A stretch of 18,074 nucleotides of DNA, taken from CAZTLE01 sp964614415 (GTDB taxonomy: Bacteria; Bacteroidota; Bacteroidia; Flavobacteriales; Flavobacteriaceae). The first letter of the stretch is position 1. The number at the start of each line of letters is the position of its first letter. Shown piece by piece: positions 1-7,315 of the stretch. Both the position numbers and the translations under genes were made by a program. The DNA lies in assembly GCA_964614415.1 (NCBI GenBank), contig CAZTLE010000073.1:1-18074 (forward strand). Direction: 5' to 3'. The notes beneath the pieces were generated by a model. That model was not told the DNA's origin and made no database searches. It worked only from the letters and a program-made list of their open reading frames with translations.

Positions 1-56
1 CTATTCTCTTTGTTCTATTATCTATTTTCTGTTCTCTCTGTTCTATTTTCTATATA
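1..56. repeat. Degenerate heptamer array after the VWA gene
   Basis: Eight consecutive 7-base units fill the first 56 bases, all beginning CT and rich in T (for example CTATTCT, CTATTTT). Read on the coding strand of the neighbouring VWA gene they are purine-rich words ending in AG. The last unit, positions 50-56, contains the TAG stop codon of that gene, so the array starts at the stop. The array runs off the left edge of the window, so its full length is unknown. In a typical Bat operon the next gene (a second VWA protein) would follow directly; here this array intervenes. Confidence 0.75.
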
Positions 57-1054
57 AAACTTCGGAATAGCGTATATTTCAGTAACAATTCGAAAGCAAA
101 CAAAATCATTCCCCACAACACCAGGGGTCTGAACTTTTCGTCGTAATTCTTATATCGAAATTCCTGAATGTCCGTTTTTTCCAGTTCATTGATCTCCTCA
201 TAGATCTCCCCCAATTGGGTGGTACTCGTAGCACGGCGATACTGTCCGCCGGTGGTTTTCGCAATTTCCTTCAGCAATTCCTCATCGATCTCCACCTGAA
301 CATTTCCGTACTGAAAACTCCCATTGGGTAAAATTCCAATTGGAGAAAGGGCCATTCCGTTCGTCCCAAGTCCGATGGTATATACTTTGATCCCAAATTC
401 CGATGCCAGTTCACTTGCGATTCGGGGATCAATGAAACCGCTATTGTTTACTCCATCGGTAAGCAGGATGATCACTTTGCTTTTCGCCCGACTTTCCTTA
501 AGCCGGTTTACTGCGGTGGCCAATCCCATTCCTATGGCTGTTCCTCCTTCGATAATGGTGTTATACTTGATCCCCTTCAAGGAGGACAACACTATACTCT
601 TGTCACTGGTAAGCGGTGTTTTCGTAAAACTCTCCCCGGCATATTCCACCAATCCAATACGGTCGTTCGGTCGGGCATTGATGAATCGCGCGGCCACAGT
701 TTTCAGGGCTTCCAGCCGATTGGGCTTAAGGTCCCGCGCCAACATACTGGCCGAAACGTCTATCGCCATCACGATATCAATACCCTTCGTGGCCTTTATT
801 CGTGTGGATTCGTCCACCGTTCTTGGTCTGGCCATCGCAACTATGAGTAGGGCAAGAGCCAAAAGGCGCAATACAAATAGTGCCGGCTTGAACCTGGACA
901 GCCAGTTTTTCCCGGTTTTAAATCCCTTAATACTCGAGATCTTCAATGCGGCCGTTTGCTGCTTGCGCTTCCAGATATACCATGCAATAAGTGCCGGTAT
1001 TGCCAAAAGCAACCAGAAAAAATGCGGGCTTACAAATTCAAAATCTCCAAACAT
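50..1054 (-). CDS. BatA-like von Willebrand factor A membrane protein
   Basis: A 334-residue inner-membrane protein with a VWA domain facing the periplasm. Two hydrophobic segments lie near the N-terminus (about residues 11-29 and 57-75) and one at the C-terminus (about 312-331). The VWA domain between them has a complete metal-ion-dependent adhesion site: DVSAS at 99-103, Thr172 in GGTAIG and Asp200 in LLTDG. This topology and length match BatA/BatB proteins of the Bacteroides aerotolerance operon, whose exact biochemical role is not settled; they are thought to act in protein complex assembly or envelope stress tolerance with a MoxR ATPase. The start ATG overlaps the stop of the upstream gene as TAATG, so translation is probably coupled. 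BatA and BatB are hard to tell apart without the following genes, which lie outside the window. Confidence 0.9.
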   Translation of the reverse strand: MFGDFEFVSPHFFWLLLAIPALIAWYIWKRKQQTAALKISSIKGFKTGKNWLSRFKPALFVLRLLALALLIVAMARPRTVDESTRIKATKGIDIVMAIDVSASMLARDLKPNRLEALKTVAARFINARPNDRIGLVEYAGESFTKTPLTSDKSIVLSSLKGIKYNTIIEGGTAIGMGLATAVNRLKESRAKSKVIILLTDGVNNSGFIDPRIASELASEFGIKVYTIGLGTNGMALSPIGILPNGSFQYGNVQVEIDEELLKEIAKTTGGQYRRATSTTQLGEIYEEINELEKTDIQEFRYKNYDEKFRPLVLWGMILFAFELLLKYTLFRSFI

Positions 1055-2621
1055 TATTGTTCGTTCACTTCGAGTTCTATCGAGTTGGTGATTCGGGAGA
1101 CCATTTCTTCTGCGTACGGGTCATCGTCCGCCCAGGCAATAATCACCTGCTGCATGGTTCCTTTCTGTCCAAACACTAAGAACTCATAATTCTGTTTTAT
1201 TCCTTTTTTTGTCAATGCTCCTTCCTGACTGAAGCTACCATATGCTTTTAATCCGTTTACGCCGTTTTCATTCTCGAAGGATTCCCGTTTCACCACCAGG
1301 TTCTTGGCTCCCTGATTTTCCAGGCTTGCCAATCCGAAATCCAATGCCTGATCCAAATTAGGGTCGATTTCCTGTTTGTACTGGGCCGTATTCACATATA
1401 CGTAAAACTGATCCAGCAGGCTTCCGTACGAAAAGAGTGCCGTACTCTGCAGAATGCTGTCGGCCCCGGGAGGCAATTCGAGTTCCTCACGTTTTAAAAT
1501 CACAGGCGTTTCAATAACCACCGCCGGAACCCCATATTCGCTGCGGTACCATCTACCCTCAATCAGGTCCTTGGTAGGATGCCCAATGATATTATCCTTT
1601 AGATAGGACCAACCGTATGTCGAGGCCAAAATAACCACGGTAATCAGAATAACCCCAACGCCGCTAAGACTTCCGTAGAGCACTCTCTTGAAGCGTCTTT
1701 TACGTCGTTGTTCCTCGGCATATAGTTCATCCAGCAGTAATTCTTCTTCAGTGGGTTCGGGAATGATCTCATGGGTTTCATTAATGATCTCTTCAACCAC
1801 ACCCCGATCCAGCTGCGCCTGCCCTTCCAACTGTCTCATCTTTGCAAACTTAACAAGGTCGGCACGTTTCAATACGGCATCCAGCTTACGGATAGTCTCG
1901 GTGTCGAATTCAAAATGGCCCGCATCTTTGTGCATGTGCAGTCGTGTGATGAGTTCGTCACTGGTACTTTCCAGTGCGGAGTCGTCCACCTCACGATCCA
2001 GGTATCGCTTTACGATCTCGGTAAGACCGGAATAATATTCTTTTGAGCGGTCCTGTTTAAGCAGTTCGGCGCCGTCAAGTTCCCGCAAGGCGTTGATCGC
2101 TTCTTCATAGGGAGGTAACTGCTCTTCAGCTTCTTCTTTCTTCTTCTTTCTCCGAAGGAAATACCATATTCCACCCGCCACGAGCAAGATGGGAATCAGC
2201 CAATACAGCAATTTGAGGAGGTCGAACGGAGGGCGCTCCACTTCCAGGGCCGGTTTGATGTCGAACATCTTCTGCTTGGTCGTATCCACGGGTACATCGG
2301 CCACCTCGATAAGCATGGAATCGGTTACGAATGCGCGATCATTGATGAATACTCTTTGGGCCGGTATCCGGTATTTCCCGGAATCGAACTGGGTGAGGCC
2401 GTATTTCTTGATCAGCCGCATCTTAGTCTGCTCAAAGGTCGTATCCACTTTGTAAGATTCAATGACCTCCAGAGGCAGGAATGTTTGGCCTTCCGGAAAA
2501 ACAACGGCATCGGTTGTATCACTTTCAACCTCGATCTTATATTGAATCTCTTCCCCGATGCGAATGTTCAGTGTATCTACCGAAGATTTCACCTGGGCAA
2601 AAGAAATTGTAGTAATGAGCA
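1054..2621 (-). CDS. Bat-operon membrane protein with DUF4381-like region, 5' end lost in assembly gap
   Basis: The readable part begins inside a signal peptide: before the GTG at 2592 the frame stays open and reads LITTISFAQ up to the run of N, so GTG is not the real start. About 512 residues follow. They comprise an exported region of about 120 residues, a membrane segment (about 128-146) followed by a basic KKKK stretch, an acidic cytoplasmic helical region of the type seen in DUF4381 proteins, and a second membrane segment (about 305-328). A C-terminal domain of about 180 residues follows that I cannot assign. The gene sits between DUF58 and VWA, where Bacteroidota Bat operons commonly encode a BatD/DUF4381-like protein. 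The true start is probably the ATG at 2759 beyond the gap. The function is inferred only from this position. Confidence 0.8.
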
Positions 2622-2721
2622 NNNNNNNNNNNNNNNNNNNNNNNNNNNNNNNNNNNNNNNNNNNNNNNNNNNNNNNNNNNNNNNNNNNNNNNNNNNNNNN
2701 NNNNNNNNNNNNNNNNNNNNN
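2622..2721. other. Assembly gap of exactly 100 N
   Basis: Exactly one hundred unknown bases. A round 100 is the usual placeholder for a gap of unknown size. The gap removes the start of the DUF4381-like membrane protein gene. If the ATG at 2759 is that gene's start, the true gap length must be 2 modulo 3; 100 is 1 modulo 3 and would break the frame. Confidence 0.97.
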
Positions 2722-2759
2722 AATGACAATAGCGATATTTCGGTATTCTCCATCTTCAT
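2722..2759 (-). CDS. First 12 codons of a gene running into the assembly gap
   Basis: Directly after the DUF58 stop there is a TAATG overlap: TAA at 2761-2759 shares its last base with an ATG at 2759-2757. The frame reads MKMENTEISLLS and then enters the N run. The same TAATG coupling joins the next two genes of the operon at 1054. The hydrophobic end (ISLLS) would fit the start of a signal peptide whose end (LITTISFAQ) is readable on the other side of the gap. The simplest reading is therefore that this is the N-terminus of the 1054-2621 gene. The alternative is a separate small gene hidden in the gap. Confidence 0.6.
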
Positions 2760-3625
2760 TATCCTCTTCGCTTAAAATATCCCAATAATTTCATAACATA
2801 ACTTTCATCTACCCGGCAACTGATAGTCCCCGCACCACTCTTTCTGAAGGCCTCGGAAAAGTAATCCACTCGCTCCCGGTAGTATGTCCCGTAGGAGTTT
2901 CGAACCCCTTTGGAAGCCGTATTTACCAGCATCAGTTCCCCGGTTTCCTCATCCTGCATTTGTACCATTCCCAGGTTCGGGATACTTTCTTCCCGCTTGT
3001 CGTAAATACGAATCCCGGTGACATCGTGCTTTCCGGAAACGATCTTCAGCGTATCGGCGTAATCATCGGTGATGAAGTCGGAGAGCACAAATACAATGGC
3101 TTTTTTCTTCATCACATTGGTAAGGTACCTCAAGGCCTGTGCAATATCAGTGCGCTTACTTTCCGGTTCGAATTCAAGCAGTTCACGAATAATGCGCAAC
3201 ACGTGCGACTTCCCTTTTTTGGGTGGGATGAACAATTCGATCTCGTCCGAGAACAGGATAAGTCCGATCTTATCATTGTTCTGAAGGGCCGAAAATGCCA
3301 GGGTAGCAGCAATTTCGGTAACGATCTCATTCTTGAACTGGTTTTGTGTTCCGAAGAATTCGGACCCACTGATATCGGCCACCAACATCATCGTGAGCTC
3401 GCGTTCTTCCTCGAAGACTTTAACGAACGGTTCGTTGTAACGCGCCGTTACATTCCAGTCGATATTCCGAACATCATCTCCATATTGGTACTGTCGAACT
3501 TCACTAAAGGTCATCCCTCGACCTTTGAACGTACTGTGATACTCGCCACCAAACACGTGGTCACTCAACCTCCGAGTTTTGATTTCGATCTTACGTACTT
3601 TCTTAAGAAGTTCTTTCGTATCCAT
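2759..3625 (-). CDS. DUF58 domain protein of the Bat operon
   Basis: A 288-residue soluble protein of the DUF58 family, which is almost always encoded next to a MoxR ATPase. The signature block at about residues 34-62 (FKGRGMTFSEVR, then YGDDVRNIDWNVTAR) is intact. A VWA-like fold follows with a DISGS metal-site motif at 84-88 and a later LSDF segment. No membrane segment is visible, so it is probably cytoplasmic, working with MoxR and the membrane-bound VWA proteins. It is separated from the upstream MoxR gene by a 96-nt repeat-rich spacer and overlaps the downstream start by one base. The start is fixed by the ATG just before the DTKELLKKVRKIEIKTRRL region, typical for the family. Confidence 0.92.
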   Translation of the reverse strand: MDTKELLKKVRKIEIKTRRLSDHVFGGEYHSTFKGRGMTFSEVRQYQYGDDVRNIDWNVTARYNEPFVKVFEEERELTMMLVADISGSEFFGTQNQFKNEIVTEIAATLAFSALQNNDKIGLILFSDEIELFIPPKKGKSHVLRIIRELLEFEPESKRTDIAQALRYLTNVMKKKAIVFVLSDFITDDYADTLKIVSGKHDVTGIRIYDKREESIPNLGMVQMQDEETGELMLVNTASKGVRNSYGTYYRERVDYFSEAFRKSGAGTISCRVDESYVMKLLGYFKRRG

Positions 3626-3721
3626 GGGCTCAGTATTCAGTATTCAGTGGCCAGTATTCAGTATAATTCAGACGTCCTAACGAAGACGACTGTCTACTGT
3701 AAACCGCCAACTGCCCACCGA
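3626..3721. repeat. Two inverted heptamer arrays with a hairpin between MoxR and DUF58
   Basis: The spacer inside the Bat operon is made of 7-base words. On the minus strand, units run in exact phase from the MoxR stop codon (TAGTCGG at 3724-3718, then TGGGCAG and three more, to 3690). On the plus strand CAGTATT-type units fill about 3631-3663. The two arrays face each other around a hairpin: CAGACGTC at 3669-3676 and GACGACTG at 3685-3692 pair with one A-A mismatch around an 8-nt loop. Outward pairing is possible between 3659-3663 and 3695-3699, and between 3645-3651 and 3706-3713 with one bulge. The transcript could therefore fold into a long imperfect stem between the two coding regions. 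Confidence 0.7.
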
Positions 3722-4726
3722 CTAGGGTACTTCGATTACGTTTACGATCTGGTTGATTATGTCTTCTGAAGTTACATTCTCCGCTTCGGCTTCGTAAGTA
3801 ATTCCGATTCGGTGACGTAGCACGTCGTGAACCACGGCCCGAACATCTTCGGGGATTACGTACCCTCTTCGCTTGATAAAAGCGTAGCACTTTGAAGCGA
3901 TCGCCAGGTTGATGCTACCACGGGGAGAGGCTCCGAAACTGATCAGATGCTTAAGGTCGGATAACTGATACTTATCCGGAGTTCGGGTAGCAAAAATGAT
4001 ATCGAGAATGTATTTTTCTATTTTTTCATCCATGTACACCTCGCGAACAGCGGCTTGTGCCTTTTGTATCTGATCCAGACTTACAACGGGATTCACTTTT
4101 TCAAATCCTCCTTTGAGGTTTTGACGAATGATGAGTTGTTCTTCTGAAATTTCGGGATACTTGATCACCGTCTTCAGCATAAAACGGTCTACCTGTGCTT
4201 CAGGTAGTGGATAAGTTCCCTCTTGTTCGATTGGGTTTTGCGTTGCCATTACCAGGAAGGGACGGTCCAACGGGAAGGTCTCTTCTCCAATGGTCACCTG
4301 CTTTTCCTGCATGGCTTCGAGCAATGCCGACTGCACCTTTGCGGGGGCACGGTTGATCTCATCCGCCAAAACGAAATTGGCGAAGATCGGCCCTTTCTTG
4401 ATGCTGAAGTCGTTCGCCTTCATATTATAAATCAGGGTTCCCACCACATCGGCAGGTAGCAAATCCGGGGTAAACTGAATTCTGCTAAACGATCCATGAA
4501 CCGCCTGCGACAGGGTATTAATGGCAAGTGTCTTTGCCAATCCGGGTACACCTTCCAGAAGAATGTGTCCCTGACCCAAAAGCCCGATAAGCAGTCGCTC
4601 CACCATGTGCTTTTGTCCAACGATCACTTTGTTCATCTCGAGGGTGAGAATATCGACAAAGGCACTCTCTTTTTCAATCTTTTCATTCAACGCTCCTATA
4701 TCCAGGGCTGTAGCTGTCTGTTCCAT
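3722..4726 (-). CDS. MoxR-family AAA+ ATPase
   Basis: A 334-residue AAA+ ATPase of the MoxR group. It has Walker A GVPGLAKT at 59-66, Walker B with VLADEINRAP at about 119-128, the MATQNP sensor region, and the characteristic LLEAMQEKQVT insert between them. MoxR proteins act as chaperone-like ATPases with VWA-domain partners, and such partners are encoded immediately downstream. It is the first gene of the minus-strand operon and is divergent from the aldo/keto reductase gene, with 166 nt between the two starts. A plausible promoter lies at 4776-4806. The stop codon is the first three bases of a heptamer array that fills the spacer to the next gene. Confidence 0.95.
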   Translation of the reverse strand: MEQTATALDIGALNEKIEKESAFVDILTLEMNKVIVGQKHMVERLLIGLLGQGHILLEGVPGLAKTLAINTLSQAVHGSFSRIQFTPDLLPADVVGTLIYNMKANDFSIKKGPIFANFVLADEINRAPAKVQSALLEAMQEKQVTIGEETFPLDRPFLVMATQNPIEQEGTYPLPEAQVDRFMLKTVIKYPEISEEQLIIRQNLKGGFEKVNPVVSLDQIQKAQAAVREVYMDEKIEKYILDIIFATRTPDKYQLSDLKHLISFGASPRGSINLAIASKCYAFIKRRGYVIPEDVRAVVHDVLRHRIGITYEAEAENVTSEDIINQIVNVIEVP

Positions 4727-4775
4727 ACGGATTATTTTACGAGGTAAGGGTTCAGTTTTAACAGTTTCGCAAATT

Positions 4776-4806
4776 CAAAATTTATACTGAAATCTCCTGT
4801 TAACAA
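4776..4806 (-). promoter_or_regulatory. Possible Bacteroidota-type promoter of the Bat operon
   Basis: On the minus strand a TTG (4806-4804) is followed after 19 nt by TAAATTTTG (4784-4776), one base longer than the TAnnTTTG -7 consensus of Bacteroidota. The element lies 49 nt upstream of the MoxR start. The -33 part falls inside the imperfect inverted repeat described for this region. The match is inexact, so confidence is low. Confidence 0.3.
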
Positions 4807-4846
4807 TTGGTTAAAAAAACGTGTAAATAAAGGGATTAACAGAGAT
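4792..4846. promoter_or_regulatory. Inverted repeat in the divergent MoxR/AKR promoter region
   Basis: ATCTCCTGTTAA at 4792-4803 is matched in inverted orientation by TTAACAGAGAT at 4836-4846, with one extra C in the left arm. A second small dyad, TTAAC at 4800-4804 and GTTAA at 4810-4814, lies inside. The region is the only upstream DNA for both divergent genes, so a regulator site is possible. AT-rich DNA makes chance dyads more likely. Confidence 0.3.
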
Positions 4847-4892
4847 TTATATAATTTCAAATGGTTAAATTTAGAAGGCACAAAAATAGGTA

Positions 4893-5762
4893 ATGAAGCA
4901 CAATTTTTCAAAGGTTATTCAAGGCTGTATGGGATGGGGTGCCTGGGGCAAGAAATTAACCCGAAAAGAGATGATCCATCTCATACACAGCACACTGGAA
5001 ACCGGTATCACTACTTTCGACCATGCCGACATCTACGGAGACTATACCACGGAGGCCGAGTTTGGAGCGGCTTTCGCCGAGTCCGGGATCGCCCGGAAAG
5101 ACATCCAACTGATCTCCAAATGCGGCATTCAATATGTTGGAAATACGCGGGACAATGCAATAAAACACTACCAATACGATGCGGATTACATCATTTGGAG
5201 TGCTGAAAAATCGATCTCAGATCTCAACTGCGAGTACCTGGATTTGCTATTGTTGCACCGTCCAAGTCCACTCATGGAACCGGAAGAGGTAACCAAAGCG
5301 ATCTCTCATCTTAAGGAAAAGGGGTTGATCAAAGACTTTGGAGTGTCTAATTTCACGGTTTCCCAAATGGAGCTCATTGGAAGCCAGGAAGCTATTGGAG
5401 CCAATCAAATTGAGTTTAGTCTTACTGCCTTTGACACCATGTTTGACGGGACGTTAGACTATATGCAACTCCACAAAATTACTCCAATGTGTTGGAGTCC
5501 GTTAGGCGCTATATTCAGGGAAGACACCGAACAAACACAACGCATTCACACGACCATGGATGAGCTATGCGCAAAGTATGACGTGCAAAAAGATCAACTG
5601 GCCCTGGCCTGGATCATGAAGCATCCGGCGGGTATCCATCCTGTCATAGGAACGGCTAATCCGGAGCGCATTGCATCTGCACACAAAGCCACCGAAATCC
5701 CTTTGAGCGAAGTGGATTGGTTTAAGTTATTAGTCGCCAGCCAGGGGCATAAAGTTCCTTAA
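4893..5762 (+). CDS. Aldo/keto reductase (YdhF-like)
   Basis: A 289-residue NAD(P)H-dependent oxidoreductase of the aldo/keto reductase superfamily, close in layout to Escherichia coli YdhF. The catalytic tetrad is complete: Asp43, Tyr48, Lys76 and His122 (LLLLHRP). The GVSNF motif and the C-terminal cofactor-binding PVIGTANPERI region are present. It is cytoplasmic and its substrate cannot be read from sequence. It is monocistronic in appearance, divergent from the MoxR gene. Its stop codon (5760-5762) is the first three bases of a heptamer array. The ATG at 4893 is preceded by an A-rich leader with no clear Shine-Dalgarno site, as usual in this phylum. Confidence 0.93.
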   Translation: MKHNFSKVIQGCMGWGAWGKKLTRKEMIHLIHSTLETGITTFDHADIYGDYTTEAEFGAAFAESGIARKDIQLISKCGIQYVGNTRDNAIKHYQYDADYIIWSAEKSISDLNCEYLDLLLLHRPSPLMEPEEVTKAISHLKEKGLIKDFGVSNFTVSQMELIGSQEAIGANQIEFSLTAFDTMFDGTLDYMQLHKITPMCWSPLGAIFREDTEQTQRIHTTMDELCAKYDVQKDQLALAWIMKHPAGIHPVIGTANPERIASAHKATEIPLSEVDWFKLLVASQGHKVP

Positions 5763-5815
5763 ATAGTAGTGAGATGTTAGTATTGAGTAGTGAGGGAGTG
5801 TTGAATGTTGAATAA
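5760..5815. repeat. Heptamer array starting at the AKR stop codon
   Basis: Seven-base units run in phase from the stop codon. The first is TAAATAG (the TAA is the stop), then TAGTGAG at 5767-5773, and so on to TGAATAA at 5809-5815. Most units end in AG or follow a TGAnTGT pattern. The words resemble those in the second array at 5870-5918 and, in reverse complement, those at 17585-17640. Confidence 0.75.
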
Positions 5816-6083
5816 ATTGATAGGAAAACCGTATTGCGGTGCAAGCAAATAAACAAATCAACGAATCAGTAGTGAGTTGGTTTTGAGTGTTGAGTTTTAA
5901 ATTTTGAATGTTGAATTACAATGAAAGCGATCAACGAAATACCGGAAGCTGAGTGTTCTCCAAAGCCATGGCGAAGGAGAATGTATCGAAGTTGAAGGTC
6001 TGGAATTGTATACAAGAAGCAGAAGTCAGGACGGTGTCATTGAGAATTGAAACGAATAAACAAAAAACAAATCAACGAATCGC
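5816..6083. repeat. Composite intergenic repeat, copy A
   Basis: There is no convincing gene in this stretch. It holds a second heptamer array at 5870-5918 (TAGTGAG, TGAGTGT and related words). Next comes a 54-nt core at 5939-5992 that begins ATACCGGAAG, contains the dyad GCCATGGC flanked by CTCC and GGAG, and ends ATCGAAGT. A looser run of 7-base words follows to about 6060. The core matches the reverse strand of 17431-17484 at 44 of 54 positions. An exact 17-bp direct repeat, AAACAAATCAACGAATC, occurs at 5851-5867 and 6065-6081, the second copy ending 2 nt before the SDR start codon. Confidence 0.7.
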
Positions 6084-6842
6084 ATGAAAGGAAAAACGGC
6101 ATTAATCACAGGGGCAACTTCGGGAATAGGAAAGGCGACAGCCGAGCTCTTTGCGAGTGAAGGTGTTCGGCTTATCCTTTGTGGCCGAAGGCAGGAACGC
6201 CTGGATGCCATGGCGGAGGATCTCGGTCAACAAACCGAAGTGACAACCCTGAATTATGATGTTAGGGATCGTGACGTGGTTCTCGATACATTGCGAAATC
6301 TTCCGGCCGGATTTGACACGGTGGATATTCTCATCAATAATGCCGGAAACGCCCATGGCCTGGATTATATCGAAGACGGCAGTCTAGACGATTGGGATGC
6401 CATGATGGACATTAATGTTAAGGGATTGCTGTATGTAAGCAAAGCCATTCTACCCGGAATGATCGAACGAAAGAGTGGGCATATCATCAACGTGGGGTCA
6501 ACCGCCGGAAAAGAGGTATATCCTAGGGGAAATGTGTATTGTGCGAGCAAGCATGCGGTGGATGCCATAAATCAGGGTATGCGTTTGGATTTGAACGGCA
6601 AAGGGATACGCGTAGGAGCTATAAATCCGGGGCTGGTGGAGACTGAATTCAGTGATGTGAGATTCAAAGGTGATTCCGAGCGAGCAGCGACAGTCTATCA
6701 GGGATACACGCCTTTAAAACCGGAAGATGTTGCCGATGTCATCTGGTTCGCCGTAACCCGACCCCCTCATGTGAATATTGCCGATCTTACCGTTATGTGT
6801 TTGGATCAGGCGAGTAGCACGGTTATTAATAAGGTTAAATAG
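6084..6842 (+). CDS. Short-chain dehydrogenase/reductase, YdfG-like
   Basis: A 252-residue classical SDR. It has the Rossmann glycine motif TGATSGIG at 9-16, NNAG at 85-88, and the catalytic Ser139, Tyr152 and Lys156 (YCASK). Arginines after the second beta strand (GRR at 34-36) favour NADP over NAD. The NPGLVETEFSDVRF stretch and overall length match the YdfG group (NADP-dependent 3-hydroxy acid / serine dehydrogenases), but the substrate is not decided by sequence. The start codon lies 2 nt after a 17-bp direct repeat. The last base of the TAG stop is the first base of a perfect GTTGCAG heptamer array, so the repeat abuts the coding sequence without any spacer. Confidence 0.93.
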   Translation: MKGKTALITGATSGIGKATAELFASEGVRLILCGRRQERLDAMAEDLGQQTEVTTLNYDVRDRDVVLDTLRNLPAGFDTVDILINNAGNAHGLDYIEDGSLDDWDAMMDINVKGLLYVSKAILPGMIERKSGHIINVGSTAGKEVYPRGNVYCASKHAVDAINQGMRLDLNGKGIRVGAINPGLVETEFSDVRFKGDSERAATVYQGYTPLKPEDVADVIWFAVTRPPHVNIADLTVMCLDQASSTVINKVK

Positions 6843-6879
6843 TTGCAGGTTGCAGGTTGCAGGTTGCAGGTTGCAGGTT
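6842..6879. repeat. Perfect GTTGCAG heptamer array left of the S23 gene
   Basis: Five exact copies of GTTGCAG followed by GTT, starting on the G of the SDR stop codon. It is one of only two perfect heptamer arrays in the window (the other is at 18020-18074), which suggests recent expansion. The last 17 bases (6863-6879) match the reverse complement of 7316-7332 at 15 of 17 positions, so this array and the one after the S23 gene form inverted flanks. Confidence 0.92.
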
Positions 6880-6925
6880 AAAAAGTAAAAAATGAAATGA
6901 ACTTCCCGCCGTTTATAATTCAAAA

Positions 6926-7315
6926 ATGGGGAAAATTGAACGGTTTGAAGACCTTGAGGTTTGGCAGCTTTCAAGAGGTATTTGCAAAGAAATTTGGAAA
7001 ATAATGGAGACTACCTCGCTGAAAACAGACTTTAAATTAAGGGATCAAATGAATGGTTCTTCCGGCTCAGTGATGGATAATATCGCCGAAGGATTTGAGC
7101 GTGATGGAAACAGAGAGTTTCTTCAATTTCTTAGCATCGCTCAGGCATCATGCGGAGAACTGAGATCACAATTGTACAGGTGCCTCGACAGAAATCACAT
7201 CGATCGAGATACGTTTGATTCTCTACGTGCAAAAACAATTTTAACCAACAAAAAGATCAAGTCTCTTATTATCTATTTGAAAAAATCAAAACGAAGAGGT
7301 TTCAAGTACGACTAA
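6926..7315 (+). CDS. Four-helix-bundle protein (S23/IVP family)
   Basis: A 129-residue protein of the four-helix-bundle family, first known as the S23 ORF in intervening sequences of bacterial 23S rRNA and related to the Avd accessory protein of diversity-generating retroelements. Recognised by FEDLEVWQLSRGI near residue 6, the central LRDQMNGSSGSVMDNIAEGF block and the later FLSIAQASCGELRSQLYR helix. It is highly helical, with a basic C-terminus (KKSKRRGFKYD) compatible with nucleic-acid binding. It stands alone, not inside an rRNA gene. It is bracketed by inverted heptamer repeats at 6842-6879 and 7316-7332; the right array starts at its stop codon. No reverse transcriptase or variable repeat is nearby. 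The molecular function of stand-alone copies is not known to me. Confidence 0.9.
   Translation: MGKIERFEDLEVWQLSRGICKEIWKIMETTSLKTDFKLRDQMNGSSGSVMDNIAEGFERDGNREFLQFLSIAQASCGELRSQLYRCLDRNHIDRDTFDSLRAKTILTNKKIKSLIIYLKKSKRRGFKYD

Noticed and set aside
324..1091. Long plus-strand open frame antisense to the VWA gene
   Set aside because: It is a shadow frame. The minus strand has a complete VWA domain with a full metal site, and the plus-strand product resembles nothing known.
3669..3692. Rho-independent terminator after MoxR
   Set aside because: The hairpin is not followed by a T-run on the minus strand and the operon continues with DUF58, so termination is not supported.
6714..6974. Minus-strand open frame with a CNLQPAT-type repeat peptide
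   Set aside because: The repetitive peptide is simply the translation of the GTTGCAG DNA array on the other strand, and the rest overlaps the SDR and S23 genes.
6926..7315. Diversity-generating retroelement accessory gene (avd)
   Set aside because: The protein is in the same fold family, but there is no reverse transcriptase, template repeat or variable repeat within the window.
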